Part shown: positions 34,344 to 45,849 of the stretch, in pieces
How positions within the stretch are numbered: the first letter of the stretch is position 1
Layout of the letters: every line of letters begins with the position of its first letter
From: Neoceratodus forsteri
Taxonomy: Eukaryota; Chordata; Ceratodontiformes; Ceratodontidae
Length of the DNA stretch: 64,000 nt
Direction of reading: 5' to 3'
Assembly: GCA_016271365.2 (NCBI GenBank)
Contig: CM057456.1
Location: forward strand, 663,613,501-663,677,500
Position numbers and translations under genes: made by a program
The notes under the pieces: generated by a model
Database searches by the model: none
Seen by the model: only the letters and a program-made list of their open reading frames with translations
Told to the model about the DNA's origin: nothing

Positions 34344-35665
34344 TCACATCCTCCCGCAAGTGGTCATCCTTGCCAGGAGCAGAGTGGTGTCTCTGCTGTG
34401 CCACTCCTCTGCCTGGCACAGAGCTGCACTGAGTGCATCCACCACCATCACAAGCCGCATCTGCTGTTTGACTGATGCTTGGAGTATGCGGGTGTGCTCA
34501 TCTAAGAAATCATCTGCCTGATCAGCATGCTGTCCCTCATGGTGTTCGTGGCCCTGATGGTCAGCACCCCTTGAGGGTGGGTGCTGCACACCAGGGCCAG
34601 GCCTGGGCATGTTCACAGGTGGTGCACTGATGCCACCCCCTGACACTGTACCCCCATGGCCATTGGCCGACTGCTGATACTGCTCCTCCAGCTGCTGCTC
34701 TCCAGGGCTTAATGGTGTCACCGCAGTGGCCGCAACAGCCCCACTGTCCTGGACACACACACCAGTGCTGCCCCACTGGTGCAGACAGGCACAGGCTGAG
34801 ACTGTGATGTCATGCAGGCCTCCACGGTGGCACAACCCACAGCCATGCCCGTGATGTAACCTGCTGTGTGGCCACCCTGTGGCCCACATGTCTCACTGCC
34901 AATGACGTTAGCTCCATCATCATCGGTGACAGATCTGGCACCAGCCCAAGTCTCAGCATGCTGGCATCCATGGACGCTGGCATGCTGGGACACGGGCAGG
35001 GCCTCCTCCGCACCTGCTCCACCAACATCAGTCCGGATGTCCAGGTGGGCCCACTGTCTCCCTGACCCCCGTATGCCTGTGGAGGTGGACAGGCCCTCCT
35101 CCATCTCCATGCTACCACCCTCAGTGGAGAAGCTCACCACTGCTGACCCAAGTAGATGATCAGGAGCTGTAAGGGAAAAACAGTAGCATTAATGTATGTG
35201 ACCTACCCTGTCCCCCCCATTGACAGACCAGGACCTACCATGTAGTGACGGGCTACCACCCGTCTGGAATCCACCACCCATAACACCCTCGATGGTGCAA
35301 CGCTGCATGCTGCCAGCAACCCGCTCTTCTTGTGGGGTCAGGCGTTGCACCTCCGGCTGTCCCCCACCAGTCACAGACTGTGCTGCCCTGTTGGCAGCCA
35401 CCTTCTCCTAAATTCTCCACCTGTCCATGCCCATCTTCTTTTTGCACTCCTGCATGGAGTGCTGGTGGCTGCCATGCAGGTTGACAGCACATGCCACTTC
35501 TTCCCATGCAGCAGCATGGGCCTGTGGTGTTTCCTGGCGTCCACTGAGCAGCGGCTCCTGGTCAAGGTAGGCCTCAAACAGGGCATCTATTTCTGCCTTG
35601 GTGAAGTTCGGCCTCCTCTTACTCCCACGTCTCTGTTCCTCTTCCTCCACCTCACGACTGGTCAT
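34344..35665 (-). pseudogene. Harbinger-3 Myb/SANT-like protein
   Basis: Harbinger elements encode a Myb-like partner that helps the transposase reach the nucleus and the element ends. ATG at 35665 starts MTSREVEEEE, then a SANT-like domain: RPNFTKAEIDALFEAYLDQ, TPQAHAAAWEEVACAVN, SMQECKKKMGM. An in-frame TAG (35408-35410) follows, then EKVAANRAAQSVTGG. The proposed intron 35170-35239 (GTAGGT...CTTACAG) leads into exon 2. This is Gly/Val-rich and then, after a shift near 34860, a Gln-rich region and a C-terminal helix (ADDFLDEHTRILQASVKQQM) ending at 34344. It is convergent with the transposase and divergent from the third gene. Confidence 0.75.
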
Positions 35666-36442
35666 TATTCCTCCTGCGAGAATGACAGGTGTTACCTGTG
35701 ACTGTGCAGTCCCATGCATGTCCCAAACACCACAGTCCACACTCCCAAACAGCATGCAACTCATTGCACTAGACTGCAGTAACTGACTATGGCCAGTGCA
35801 GCCCAATGTCGCATTTTTATAGCGCAACGCATGCAAATGAGGTGAGGCACATTTTTAAGTGGATGCAAATGCAGTGACTGCGCCATTGAATGACTGATTA
35901 GCTGTTTTGCATATGCTGTCTGAATATCGCACTGTTGCACTTTGCGCAATTGTGTTGAACATGCTGAGCGAAGGGCACAGTTCTGTGACATGTGCAGTAC
36001 ACACCTAACTGCGCATGCCTGGGTTGATGATGCAGGCGCCTGCCATGCTGCTGATGTGCTGTGTGCGGGAGGCAATGCAGGGCACGGCCACCATTGTGCC
36101 AGTGGCACTACTGCGCTGTTCACATATATGGCGCTGTGGCACTGGGGCGCCGTAGGTGCACTGGGGCCACAGTACTGTAGGCTGCTACAGAATGTGGCAT
36201 ACAGGCACCCAATCATGCTACATGCATTGGGTTCCAATTGCTCTGTGGCTGTCCATGTATGAGAGACCCTTGACCCTGTGCCTGACCTTTGCCCCCTAGG
36301 CACCATGCATCAGGCATGGGTGCACCACTATCGCACTGTTCAGTGACAGCATGGTAGGGAATGGCAGCACTGTACCACACAGCATGTGCACGTGGCAGGA
36401 CCGTGCTGCCGAGCGCCATTTTGAATCCACCACTTTGCTGAG
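35666..36442. promoter_or_regulatory. Divergent intergenic region of Harbinger 3
   Basis: 777 bp between the divergent Myb/SANT and third genes. It probably holds both promoters. It contains ATTTTTATAGCGCAACG and several ATGCAAAT octamer-like words (about 35831-35880) and AT-rich stretches, but no TATA box could be tied to a start. Confidence 0.35.
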
Positions 36443-37624
36443 ATGGCGCGGAGATGGGCAGTGATGTGGAGCCAGGTGGAGCTTGCGAACCTGGTGGCCA
36501 TTGTAGAGCCCCATGCTTGGGCTCTATATGGTGATGCACCCCTGGACAGGGCCAGGAGTGCAGTTTGGCAGGAGGTGGCTGGTGCTCTGGAGGAGGCCAC
36601 TGGTATGGGGTGCACGGCGGAGCAGTATCACCACCGTTATGGGGACCTCAGGTGCAGGGACCCAGACCTGCTTGCCCACCTGTGGGAACGTGCCAGGAGG
36701 GTCACGGTGCCATGGCCAGGTAGGTGCCCCATCCATACACTGTTATCATCCATACGGGTATCACCGTTGCATGTGTCCGGCACGTGGGGGGGCCGTCCAG
36801 TGTTTTCCGTGGTGGTGGTATTGGGGTGTGGGGTGGATGGGTATGGCCATGTGGGATTGCACACACATGGGGCAGGGGGACTTTGCTACCAGATTATACT
36901 GATGTTCCTCTCTCCATGTTTGCACCTTAGGCCCAGAAGGGCGCAGGCAGGTGAGGGAGCAGAGGCGCCACCTGGAGGGCCAGCAGGACAGGAGGGCTGA
37001 AGGTCTGCAGTGGCGCAGGGACCAACCTGATGATGGTGAGTGCCTTACATCCATGATTACTATTGCATGCTGTATAACTGGGTGGGCAGTGGGGCATGGC
37101 CACCATCCATTGACACCACTGCCATGCACGCAACTTGTTACAGTCAGCACTGTCCAGTGGCACTGCATGTCTGGGAATGCGTCAATGGTGGTCCATGCGT
37201 GCACCGGGCACATGGCTGTGCCACTGCCTTCACACCGCATAGCCAAGTCACTGTACGGCCACGGTGGTGCTGTGCAGGACATGGGCAGTGGGTGTGTGCA
37301 GTGGTCCACATGGCTGTGGCTGCCTGGGTAGGCAGGTCTTGTGGACACGGTCACTGTGTGTGGTTGCACACCATCACAGGGTCATGGCACATGGCTGTAT
37401 GCCATGCACAATGGGTGGGCTGAAGGGGTCTGGACAGTCACACTTATTGACTCTGCTCCCTCTTCCTAGGTGGACAGTGACTCTAGGCACTGGAGCGAGG
37501 ACTGCAGGAGCTTCTCCAGGTGGTGAGGGCGACCCTGGAGCTACTGCAAAGACTGGACCGCCACGGGATGAGGAGGCGGAGACGACATCGGCACCATGTT
37601 GAGGAAGACAGGGGCAGATGCTGA
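36443..37624 (+). pseudogene. Third Harbinger-3 gene: SANT-like plus leucine-rich coil
   Basis: Three exons keep one frame: 36443-36719, 36931-37035 and 37470-37624, joined at CAG|GTAGGT...CCTTAG and ATG|GTGAGT...TTCCTAG, for about 178 residues. Exon 1 is a Myb/SANT-like domain (WSQVELANLVAIVEPH, RSAVWQEVAGALEEA, TAEQYHHRYGDLR). Exon 2 is Gln/Arg-rich (QVREQRRHLEGQQDRR). Exon 3 has a leucine-rich helix (ALERGLQELLQVVRATLELL) and an Arg/His-rich tail (RRRRRHRHH) that could be a nuclear signal. Two in-frame stops at the start of exon 3 (TGA 37478-37480, TAG 37484-37486) look like C-to-T decay of CGA and CAG. It is distinct from the minus-strand Myb gene. Its function is unknown, presumably DNA binding for the element. 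Confidence 0.7.
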
Positions 37625-39424
37625 TCAATCCATGCCCCTAATTACACCTTCCCCCCTGTACCCACCCTCACATCCCTTCTTCCCTCTCCCATATGTTCAC
37701 CCCTGCCCCATACCTGCCCCCACCTGGTATGTGGCCCTTCCCCCCCATTGTACATAGTTGTATATAGTTTTAGTATTTCCTGTTTTAAATACATTTGTTT
37801 TGTTATAACAACTGTGGTGGTCTCTGATTGCAGTGGGCTACAGGTGCTCAGCTGCAGTGGTGTGCATGGTGTCGGGGTGGTGCACGCATGGGCGTGTGTG
37901 TGTGTGTGTGAAGAAGTGAACGACCTATGATGTGGGCAGGGGATCAGCCACTGTCTGTGGTTTGTGTGTTGTACTCTGTGCACTGGATGCCTGTGTGCAG
38001 TGGTCCATGGTGCATGCACTGTGTGCATGGCAATCCTGTCAGACCATCCATGGCTTGTGCAGCTGACACCCTTGCATGTCTGTAATATGTACGGTCTGCT
38101 GGCGTGTCAGTGGTGGCTGTCCATGCTGGATAACAACTGTACCCGGCACAATGCCAGGTTGCCTTCCATCACCAGTATGGTGCACATCTGCCTCCAGTGG
38201 CACTGTGACCTCTGCTGTTGTCCCCCCTCCATGCTGTCACTTGTGTCTGTTGCAGGGGATGTGCTCCAGTGTCTGTCACTTGTGCTCCGGCAGCATGCTG
38301 GTGGCATACAGCTTCATGGTGCCTGCGCAGGGTGGCTGGCACACCTGTGCAATGTAGGGGTGCTGGCCGTGTGTACATGTCAGCTGTGGCCACACTCCAG
38401 TGGCTTGGTTGACCCGCTACCGTGTCCCTGTGTTGGTGTGCCCTTGGGTATGGGTGGGTGTTTGTCCATGCACTGTGTTGCATCCTGTGTGGTGCATGCT
38501 TCCATGCAACACTGTGTGTGTCTGTGCTGGCTGTTGTGGTCAGTGCTGGGATGGGATGTGTCCTTGGTAGGGTGTGCAGGGTACTGTACTGCTGGTGGTG
38601 GGGTCCAGGGCATGCCCTGTCGCATGTGGGGTACCTTGTGTGGCGATGCATGGTCGGTCTCTCAGCTGTACCTCAGGGAGGGGACGTGCAGGGTGGAACT
38701 GTGTATGCTGTTGTTGCATTGCTGTCTGCTGCCACCCGCAGCAGGGTGCACATGGTGGGGCTGCCTTACTTGGCTCCATGGTGCACAGGGTTGCTTTGTC
38801 ACAGTGGGGGTGGTGGCATGCATAGGGTGTCCTGCACTGTTGGGCGCTACTCCTGGGAAGGGTGTATGGTGATCATGGTGCAGGGTGTGCTCTGCATTGG
38901 TGGGATGGTGTGGCATGGGGTGGTCGGCCCTCCTTGTGTGCCAGTCACAGCTTGCCAGGGGGTGTGCGGGGGCACCATGGCCCGGCTGTGGGTTGGTTGC
39001 TGGTATCCATGGGCCGGTGGTTATTCCAGCTCTCCCCCGGTTGTGCAGTGCATGGGGTGTGGGGGATGATGTCTGTTCTGCTGTGTGCTCCTCTGTCCAT
39101 CTGTGGCATGGGTGGTGGGCCCCTGCATCCCTGGTTGTGCTGTTGCATTGCTGCCCTGCTCCAGGGGGTGTTCCTGGTTGCGCTATGGAGCATCTGGACT
39201 GCTCTGCTGAGCATTCCTTGTTGCGCTATGGCGCATCAGATATGCCCAACTTCACATCCCTGGTTGTGCTATGGCACAGGTGGTGCGATATTCAGTCATC
39301 TGCTGTAGGCGCAACTTGGCCTGCACAGTTTTTGAATATCATGCTTCTTGTGCATGGGCGCAGTGGACTTGTGCTTGCTCCTGCTGTTGCGCACTTTTTG
39401 GGTGCAGTTTGAATATTTGGACCA
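37625..39424. other. GT-rich non-coding 3' part of Harbinger 3
   Basis: A 302-codon frame (37964-38872, +) is Cys/Trp/Gly-rich with no domain and overlaps equally open frames in other phases, so I treat it as composition-driven. A (GT)n run lies at 37891-37910. TTTAAATACATTTG near 37785 could be a weak polyadenylation region for the third gene. The last 130 bp repeat GCGCA-rich words seen at the left end. Confidence 0.5.
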
Positions 39425-40244
39425 TAGTCTGCAAGTCCAAATTGTCTTTCTCAGAAGACCCTGCTCCTATAATTAACGGCTCTCCCATCCAGGATGTAAT
39501 TTGAATCCCTGCCAACGGAGGAGTGCCACGTCCATCATTTGTTGTCATCTCCTATCCAAGCTTTGAAAAGACTAATGACTGTGGTTCCTGCTATTAATGC
39601 TGCTGCTGGTGTATTGAGAGCATCGGGGTCTGAGGGCAGGTACATTAGTTTAGTTTTCATTTACTGCCCTCCCCCTGCAACTAACTCTTAAATTATTATC
39701 TGTTAATTTAATTTTGTTATTTTGCCATTAATGCTGCTGAGAGGTGAGGCATCAGAAGTCTGACGGCAGGTAAATAAGTTAATCTTCTGTTCACAGCCCT
39801 CCTACAACAGACTTTTAAACTATAGACTGTAGGTCCAAATTGTCTCAGAAGACCAGTGCCTGTAATTAACGGCTCTGCCATCCAGAATGAAATTTGCCTG
39901 CCCCTCCCCCTCACCTCCATGACCTATTAAATGCTCAGAGGTTGGTACCATTCCCATAGTTGTTTTGAGGAATGGTCTACTTCTGCAGCCTGCAAGAGAG
40001 GTGCTTTGTCCCTTTGTCTTGGATCATTAGGATGTAGAAGTTCCCTCTGCAATGAATTTTAAGCTGTAAATTGTTAATTTAAGTTTGTCCTCCAGGCTAC
40101 ATTTCATTGTCAATTTTATTCTTTACTTTCACAGGAGGCTCCCCATGCCACCCCAGGTAAAATTCTGATGTATACTTTAGCCACTGAGTAGTATCTGTTT
40201 CATTGCACTGTGTTGTGACTGGTATTCAAATACTTCTCATCTCT
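39425..40244. repeat. Right flank of Harbinger 3 and tandem second unit
   Basis: 39425-39515 (TAGTCTGCAAGTCCAAATTGTC...) matches 39820-39910 (TAGACTGTAGGTCCAAATTGTC...). Together with the left-flank match this shows two tandem units, one filled by Harbinger 3 and one empty. Nothing is recognised at 39930-40244. Confidence 0.65.
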
Positions 40245-40959
40245 TTTTATATTGCTTGCACACATGTGCAAGAAACATAGTGCCATCATCCGAGTTTCCG
40301 GAAGTGTGGCACCCGTCTTCCAATTCAGTCAGTGTGTTTGCAGGCACGGCCCCAGTTCCCCAATCACTGCTGCAGCTGTCTACGACAGCAGTTGAAAATG
40401 CAGTGGTCATACAGTTGAAAGGGAGAGCTCCACTTCAGTGAGCAGAGCTCTCCCCCCCACATACATACTAGCACACATACTGCATGCTGATGCGCTCCCT
40501 CCCCCCCACGCACACACTGTATGACCAACGGGGATGCCCAACTCGCTGGCTCCATGCCCCCACAAAGCGATCCTGGTGCCACGCTGGGAGCCACCCCAGC
40601 TTGGCAACAACTGTTGTGGCCGACGGCTGCCTTAACCCCTCTGGCTCCACGCTGCACGCCTCAAAAGCTTTCCAGGTGCCATGCTAGAGCTCCACCCCAG
40701 CGGCAAATGTCCCGCCGCCTTAATAAAAAAAAATAAACCTGTAAACAAAAAGGTCCTCGTAGTCTCCCTGCCTCCCACAACCCGCACCCACCCACTGCGT
40801 ACCCTGCCTCTGCACACTCCCCCCCCACCCTCCACCTCCGACCTGGCAGTGATCGACTGTGGACCGGGAACACGCTGCAACTTTCAAAGTCGACCGCGAA
40901 CTGAGGATATGCCGGTAAGCTGTATAATGTAATGAATAGGGTTTTTTCAACATTGCTGC

Positions 40960-41776
40960 ATATCTCAGGCATTTTTGGGAATTTTGGGCCCAAATTTTCA
41001 ACATGGGGTTTTTAGGACTCCTCCTCATGAATTATTGCACTGTTATGGCATTAATCAGGCTCGAAGGGTGATTTCACAGTCACTGCGTGAAATCACCTTT
41101 CGGGACCAATTAATGAAACAACACTGCAAGTGTTCATAAGGTGGGCTCTCAAAAAGTTTATGTTGAAAATTTGGTGAAAAAATTCCTAAAATGACTGTTT
41201 TACTGCTGTAGCCAGCAGTTCTACGCACACCGTAAGTTCACAAATTTTCAATATTTTCACTCCAGATTTTCAACATTACCATTTTACTACACCTCCTTTT
41301 GAGCAGTACAGCTGTCATTTTTCACATCTCACCCAAAACGTGTTTCCGCCCATGTAGCGCACAATGGCACAGTCGGTGTGTGAAATCAATGTATGGGACA
41401 CATTAAGAAAATCACAGTGACACTGTTCACTGAGCAGAGGTGTTAAAATGGCTATGTTGAAAATTTGGTGAAAAAATTACTAAAAATGACTGTTTTACGA
41501 GTGTGTGTTGTGCAGTTCCTACCCACGCTCGTAAGTTCGCAAATTTTTAATATTTGCACTCCAGATTTACAACATTGCCATTTTACCACACCTCCTTATG
41601 AGCAGTACAGCTGTCATTTTTCACGTCGCCTAAAATGTGTTTCTGTGCATGTAGCGCACAATGACGCAGTCAGTGTGCACAATCGATGTTTGGGACAGAT
41701 TAAGAAAATCACAGTGACACTGTTCATGAGCAGAGGTCTTAAAATGGCTATGTTGAAAATTTGGTGAAAAAATTCC
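40960..41776 (-). repeat. HBE tandem array (copy C)
   Basis: TTTGGTGAAAAAATT recurs at about 41170, 41465 and 41765, so the unit length is about 297-300 bp. The terminal half-unit is at 40975-41160. Confidence 0.85.
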
Positions 41777-42562
41777 TTTCAGCCGTTCTGCAATGTTACT
41801 AATGAAGACCCTGCAGCACCCCACTGGTCACCCCCTCTCCCTAGACTGCACCCCATTTACCACCACTCTCTGCCTCCTGTCTGTTAGCCAGTTTCTAACC
41901 CAGTTTATCACTCTTTCCCCATGCCCAGCCTACCCAGCTAGTTTATCAGTCTCCTATGTGGGATGGTGTCAATGGCTTTGCTGAAATCAAGGTAAGCGTT
42001 GCCCACTGCCCCACCCTGATTCACTTCCTTTGTCACCCAGTCAAAGAAATCAGCCAGATTTGTCTGACATGATGTCCCCCACTGTGAATCCATGTTGTCT
42101 ATGGTCCTGGGCTCTGATGGCTTCTAGATGCCCCACTATCCTTTCTTTAAGCAATGTTTCCATGATCTTCCTCACTACTGAGGTGAGGCTGAACGGCCTA
42201 TTGTTCCCTGCCTCCTTCCTGCTGCTGCATTTGTGTAGAGGGACCACATGTGCCCTCCTCCAGTTCACTCATGTTGAATGACTCAGTGAACATGGCTGCC
42301 AGAGGTACTGCTATCTCCCTTCGCAGTCCTCTTAATATCCTTGGGCGTATGCCATCTGGTTCCATCGCTTTGTCCACCTTCAATTTAGTGAGCTCCTGCA
42401 GGACTCTTTTGCCTTTGAATGGACTATTGTCCACCTCTTTACCCCCTTGGCAACTGCTGTACTGCTGTGGCCCTTACCCCTCCCACTCTTCTGTGAATAC
42501 TGAGCGGAAAGACACAGTGGATGACTTGGGAGGAAGGCGTGGAACTATCACTTCCAAATACC
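41777..42562 (-). mobile_element. CR1/L2 LINE fragment (RT region) in HBE copy C
   Basis: Minus-strand reverse transcriptase pieces: KAMEPDGIRPRILRGL (about 42330-42380), RPFSLTSVVRKIMETLLKERI (about 42120-42200) and an AFDTIP-like block near 41970. It is truncated at both ends and out of frame in places. It matches 5980-6420 of the LINE in HBE copy A. Confidence 0.75.
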
Positions 42563-42613
42563 TAAACAGCACATACAAGCAAGCAACATTCGGCATTGAC
42601 AAATGCTTGTTTA

Positions 42614-43061
42614 GCTCAGCTTTGCAATTTCATTTTTGCAGTGTTATGTTTGGTGGGTCTGATTCAAAGAGTGCATGATATTTTTTTGCTTTTTCATAAC
42701 TTGAATCTGATAAGAAATGATGTGGCCCTTATGGTAGCTTTAAAGGCATCCCATAGCAGTTTTTCTTTCTGATTGTCCTGATGATCAAATTCTCAATATA
42801 ATGATAGCCCAGGTGAAAGCAGCTCTCGACCAATCATGAGCCGAGATTCTTGCGACCAGTTTCATAATTAAGCATATTAGAACCTTGTAAAACAAATAAT
42901 TGTCCATGGGTTGTACCTGAAACCAGGGCACAAAAAAAATCAAACCAAAATAAACAAAAAAAACAGGAGCATTTTAAATGTTATTGTGGGCCATGAAACA
43001 TGTCTATGTTCATGCCATTCTGCACCTTATTAAAAAGAAAAATCAATTTCACCTTCCATGC
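42614..43061. other. No recognised feature
   Basis: AT-rich, with no domain recognised. Confidence 0.4.
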
Positions 43062-43330
43062 TCACCTCTGTTGTGTATTTTCGAAATGGCCTTTCAGAAC
43101 CCGGACTGAAAAATCAGAGAAGGTGTGATCGGATAGTGAGAAATGTCCAACAGACTTTTCAGTCTTCTTCATTTTAATATCATGTTTGTGTCTGTGTGAG
43201 TACAAACGGTTTTGAAGAGGTTGTCCAGTCTCCCCCATTGCTAATCTGTCACGCTCATGTGTGAAATGTATTTTCCTCGGGCCTTTAAAAGTGAATTTTC
43301 TAAAAGATCTACCATTTCTTCTGAAGAAGA
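43062..43330 (-). pseudogene. Penelope-like GIY-YIG fragment
   Basis: The frame contains MGETGQPLQNRLYSHRH, then EKSVGHFSLSDHTFSDF and VRVLKGHFEN. This order (an arginine in the GIY-YIG helix, then xVGxHF...H) matches the C-terminal endonuclease of Penelope-like retroelements. The N-terminal GIY and YIG strands are missing or degraded. It continues as repeat sequence to 43405, matching 20655-20830 inverted. Confidence 0.6.
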
Positions 43331-43457
43331 ACTCTGAGTTCGAAAGCTTGATGTTTTTCTGTAATCTCTGTTGGTTCAATAAAAGGTATCAAATCAAATT
43401 TTTGTGCATCTTGTTGTACAAGGACCAATATGGCAGCAAACAATCTTTTTAACAGTA

Positions 43458-43983
43458 CCTGTCCATTCTTGCTAACCAGCTGTTTTAACTGGGGTATTCA
43501 CAGCTGAGATTTTCAGGAGATTCAAAGGGAACTTGGAGAGGTGTCGGGGAGGATGTAAATAGAATGAACTGGTACTAAGAAGGGTCAAAAAATCTTTGTA
43601 TCCACAATTTAGAAAAGGGGAATCAATTCTACTTTTCAAGTAATAAATGGCTTAAGATCCCATTCTTAATTTAAACCAGACGGTACTGGACTAATATAAA
43701 TATCCAGCAGCTCTCACTAGTCATCTTACATTCATGGGCATAGAACATGTATCAGGATTAAGGAGAGGAGAAAAAAGAACCCCAAAACTTTTGCAAAAAA
43801 GATAGCCACTGGATATGTACAGTATTTGGATATTGTGGGTACAAAGATTTTTTTGAACCCTTCTCGGTGCAAGTTCATTCCATTTACAACCCTCCAACCC
43901 CCTAGCTATGTTCCCTTTGAATCTTCTGAAAATCTCAGTTGTGAATACTCTGGTTAAAAAGTCAGTTAGTGAGAATAGGCAGG
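43458..43983. mobile_element. 526-bp element with about 154-bp inverted repeats
   Basis: The left arm 43458-43610 and the right arm 43830-43983 are reverse complements at roughly 80-85% identity. They share GTATTCACARCTGAGATTTT, GATTCAAAGGGAAC and AATCTTTGTAYCCACAAT. The centre has no coding potential. I could not define a target duplication, so the superfamily is open. Confidence 0.7.
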
Positions 43984-44014
43984 TCCTGTCAAAATGAGAC
44001 TTGAAAGGGATGAA

Positions 44015-44740
44015 TATGCTTGATTATTTCAATGGCCATCTTGTTATCTTTTTTCTTTCTGTTTTTTTGAGGACTCGTGCTACCTTTAACAGTAAGCACA
44101 GCTAGTTACTTAGAACCCCAGAATCTAACAGCGTTTTACCAGACTACAGGGTGATCAGGGCTGTCAGTCAATGCCTGGAAGGAGCGTGGACTTCAGTCTA
44201 CTTCTGAAATCATTATCTACTGTTGCTTTTACCCAGGTTACAAGTTTAGTAGCTAATCCTTGATGTAATGGCAGTTAATTATCACAGAGTGTGGGAAAAG
44301 AAATTTAAATGCCAATAAATATTTTAAATTCATTAAAGGCATTATTTTATATGGCTTTAATAGGTCGTATGTCTATGATGTATTATGCATTAGATAAATG
44401 AGCTTTATTAGTAATACAGAGCCAACTACACCTTTAAATTTTCTTTGCATTATAGGGAACAACAGCCGTATAGAGAATAACAGCCCTCAATTGTTGTAAT
44501 TGAAATGATGATGTAGTAGTGACATCATCACATTTTGTATTTAAAATAGGCTGTTTCAAACACTGGGTACACCCCCTAAGGAAGAGCTATAGATTGAAGT
44601 GCAGGGGTGGGTAGCCTAGTGTGTCTGATCTATTTCCTGTCTGATGGCATTTGCTCTTTAATAAAAAGCTTCATCTTTTCTAAAAATCTTTAGCAATGCT
44701 GTCTACTTCTGGGTTCAGGAGCACTCTGTTTTTTGGGTAG
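44015..44740 (+). repeat. Dispersed repeat, inverted partner of 19488-20145
   Basis: See 19488-20145. The plus-strand copy ends ATAAAAAGCTTCATC...CTGTCTACTTCTGGG, consistent with a 3' polyadenylation region of a retroelement, possibly an LTR. Confidence 0.65.
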
Positions 44741-45849
44741 CATCATGTCACCCACATTGTAGCACAGTGGGTGGTATCTGTCTCGTTACTGTCCATAGCC
44801 TGTGCACACTCAGCTGTATAGGCATGGCTGACACCCCCCTCACTCTGCCCTTATACCTTGGATACTTGCCTGGGAGAGCACCAGGCTGCACTGGTCTCAT
44901 GCATGATCTGCCTGTACACAAGGAACCCCCCACCTGCAGTGACTCAATGCTGGAAGTGCCCTCTCCCCCTTGGATGCCACAGGTACCATCCACTGGATGA
45001 AGCATTATCACCTCCCCCATTTTGTAAGGGACACTGTTCCCATCACCCTGGGTCATGACTGACTAGAGACAGTGCTGTGGTGCCTGAGATGGTGCATAGA
45101 ACAACACACACATCCATGTTCTCCCAATGGGGCCCAGCATCCGAAACAGCCAAAGTGCTATGTTTGCAGGACAGGGGTATATGGTGGTATGGACCACGTA
45201 GTCATGGCACATTCCTGGATGATGATGTACCCCTCCAGCTATTGTCAGGATTGTGCCCCTCTACTGATACCCCAGAACTCCCACACCCTCCATCCCCATA
45301 GTGGGTGATGCACCATTTCCCAGCCAGTCGCCAGGTACCACCCACTCCATGGTTTACATGCACCATAGCCCATCCTTCACAACATCCATGTCCCCCACCC
45401 CTATCCACACTGCCTGTGGTTGGGCGCTGCTCCTGCCTGTTCTGAACCCCCACCAATGCATCACACTTGCTGTTTCTGGGCATCCACGTCGCCATAGCAC
45501 TGCTACGGTGTGACAGGCACTGTGTGTCTTGTGTATCTTTTGCCCATGTCCTATGCTGCCATTTATAGCGTATGCTGTCCCCCTCCCTGAGAGTCATCCT
45601 GTGGTTGCATCTGGAAATGGGCCTTGGCTTTACGTGCATTGTCCACCTGCCTACTGTGTACATCTGATGCAAGGTACAAATGGCTATGGGACAGCTGCAA
45701 GGCCTGTATGTGTCCCCATGACATGTATGGCCTGGCCCAGGGCAACAGATGCATGATACTTTGTAGTGTGACCTTCATTGCAGATCTGCATGTACAGGCC
45801 TGCCATGAAGCCATCAGTGATGCTGTCCACCAGATGTTGTTGCAGGTGC
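44741..45849. other. Unassigned, CA/TG-rich
   Basis: Composition like other Harbinger interiors, but I recognise no gene. Open frames overlap in several phases. Confidence 0.35.

Larger units (their letters stand above)
31643..39424 (+). mobile_element. Harbinger element 3, complete, three genes
   Basis: A 7.78-kb PIF/Harbinger DNA transposon. The ends are TGGCCCAGATATTCAAA on the left and, reversed, TGGTCCAAATATTCAAA on the right, with a short TWA-like flank (TTA left, ATA right). A paralogous uninterrupted site near 39826 supports the boundaries. Gene order: transposase (+), Myb/SANT protein (-), third SANT-like protein (+), then about 1.8 kb of GT-rich non-coding sequence. Each gene carries at least one stop or frameshift. 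A second copy starts at 62971. Confidence 0.8.
40245..42613 (-). mobile_element. HBE copy C, interrupted by a LINE fragment
   Basis: The right end at low coordinates has a perfect inner stem TTGCACA/TGTGCAA (40256-40271). Then come unique sequence, two internal hairpins (40578-40605 good, about 40677-40705 poor) and the array (40960-41776). A CR1/L2 piece follows (41777-42562), then the left end with the invariant loop GCATTGA and closing TTTA at 42613. About 1.6 kb without the insert. Confidence 0.7.

Noticed and set aside
37964..38872. 302-codon plus-strand ORF
   Set aside because: Cys/Trp/Gly-rich, no domain, overlapped by similarly open frames in other phases in GT-rich sequence. It lies in the non-coding tail of Harbinger 3.
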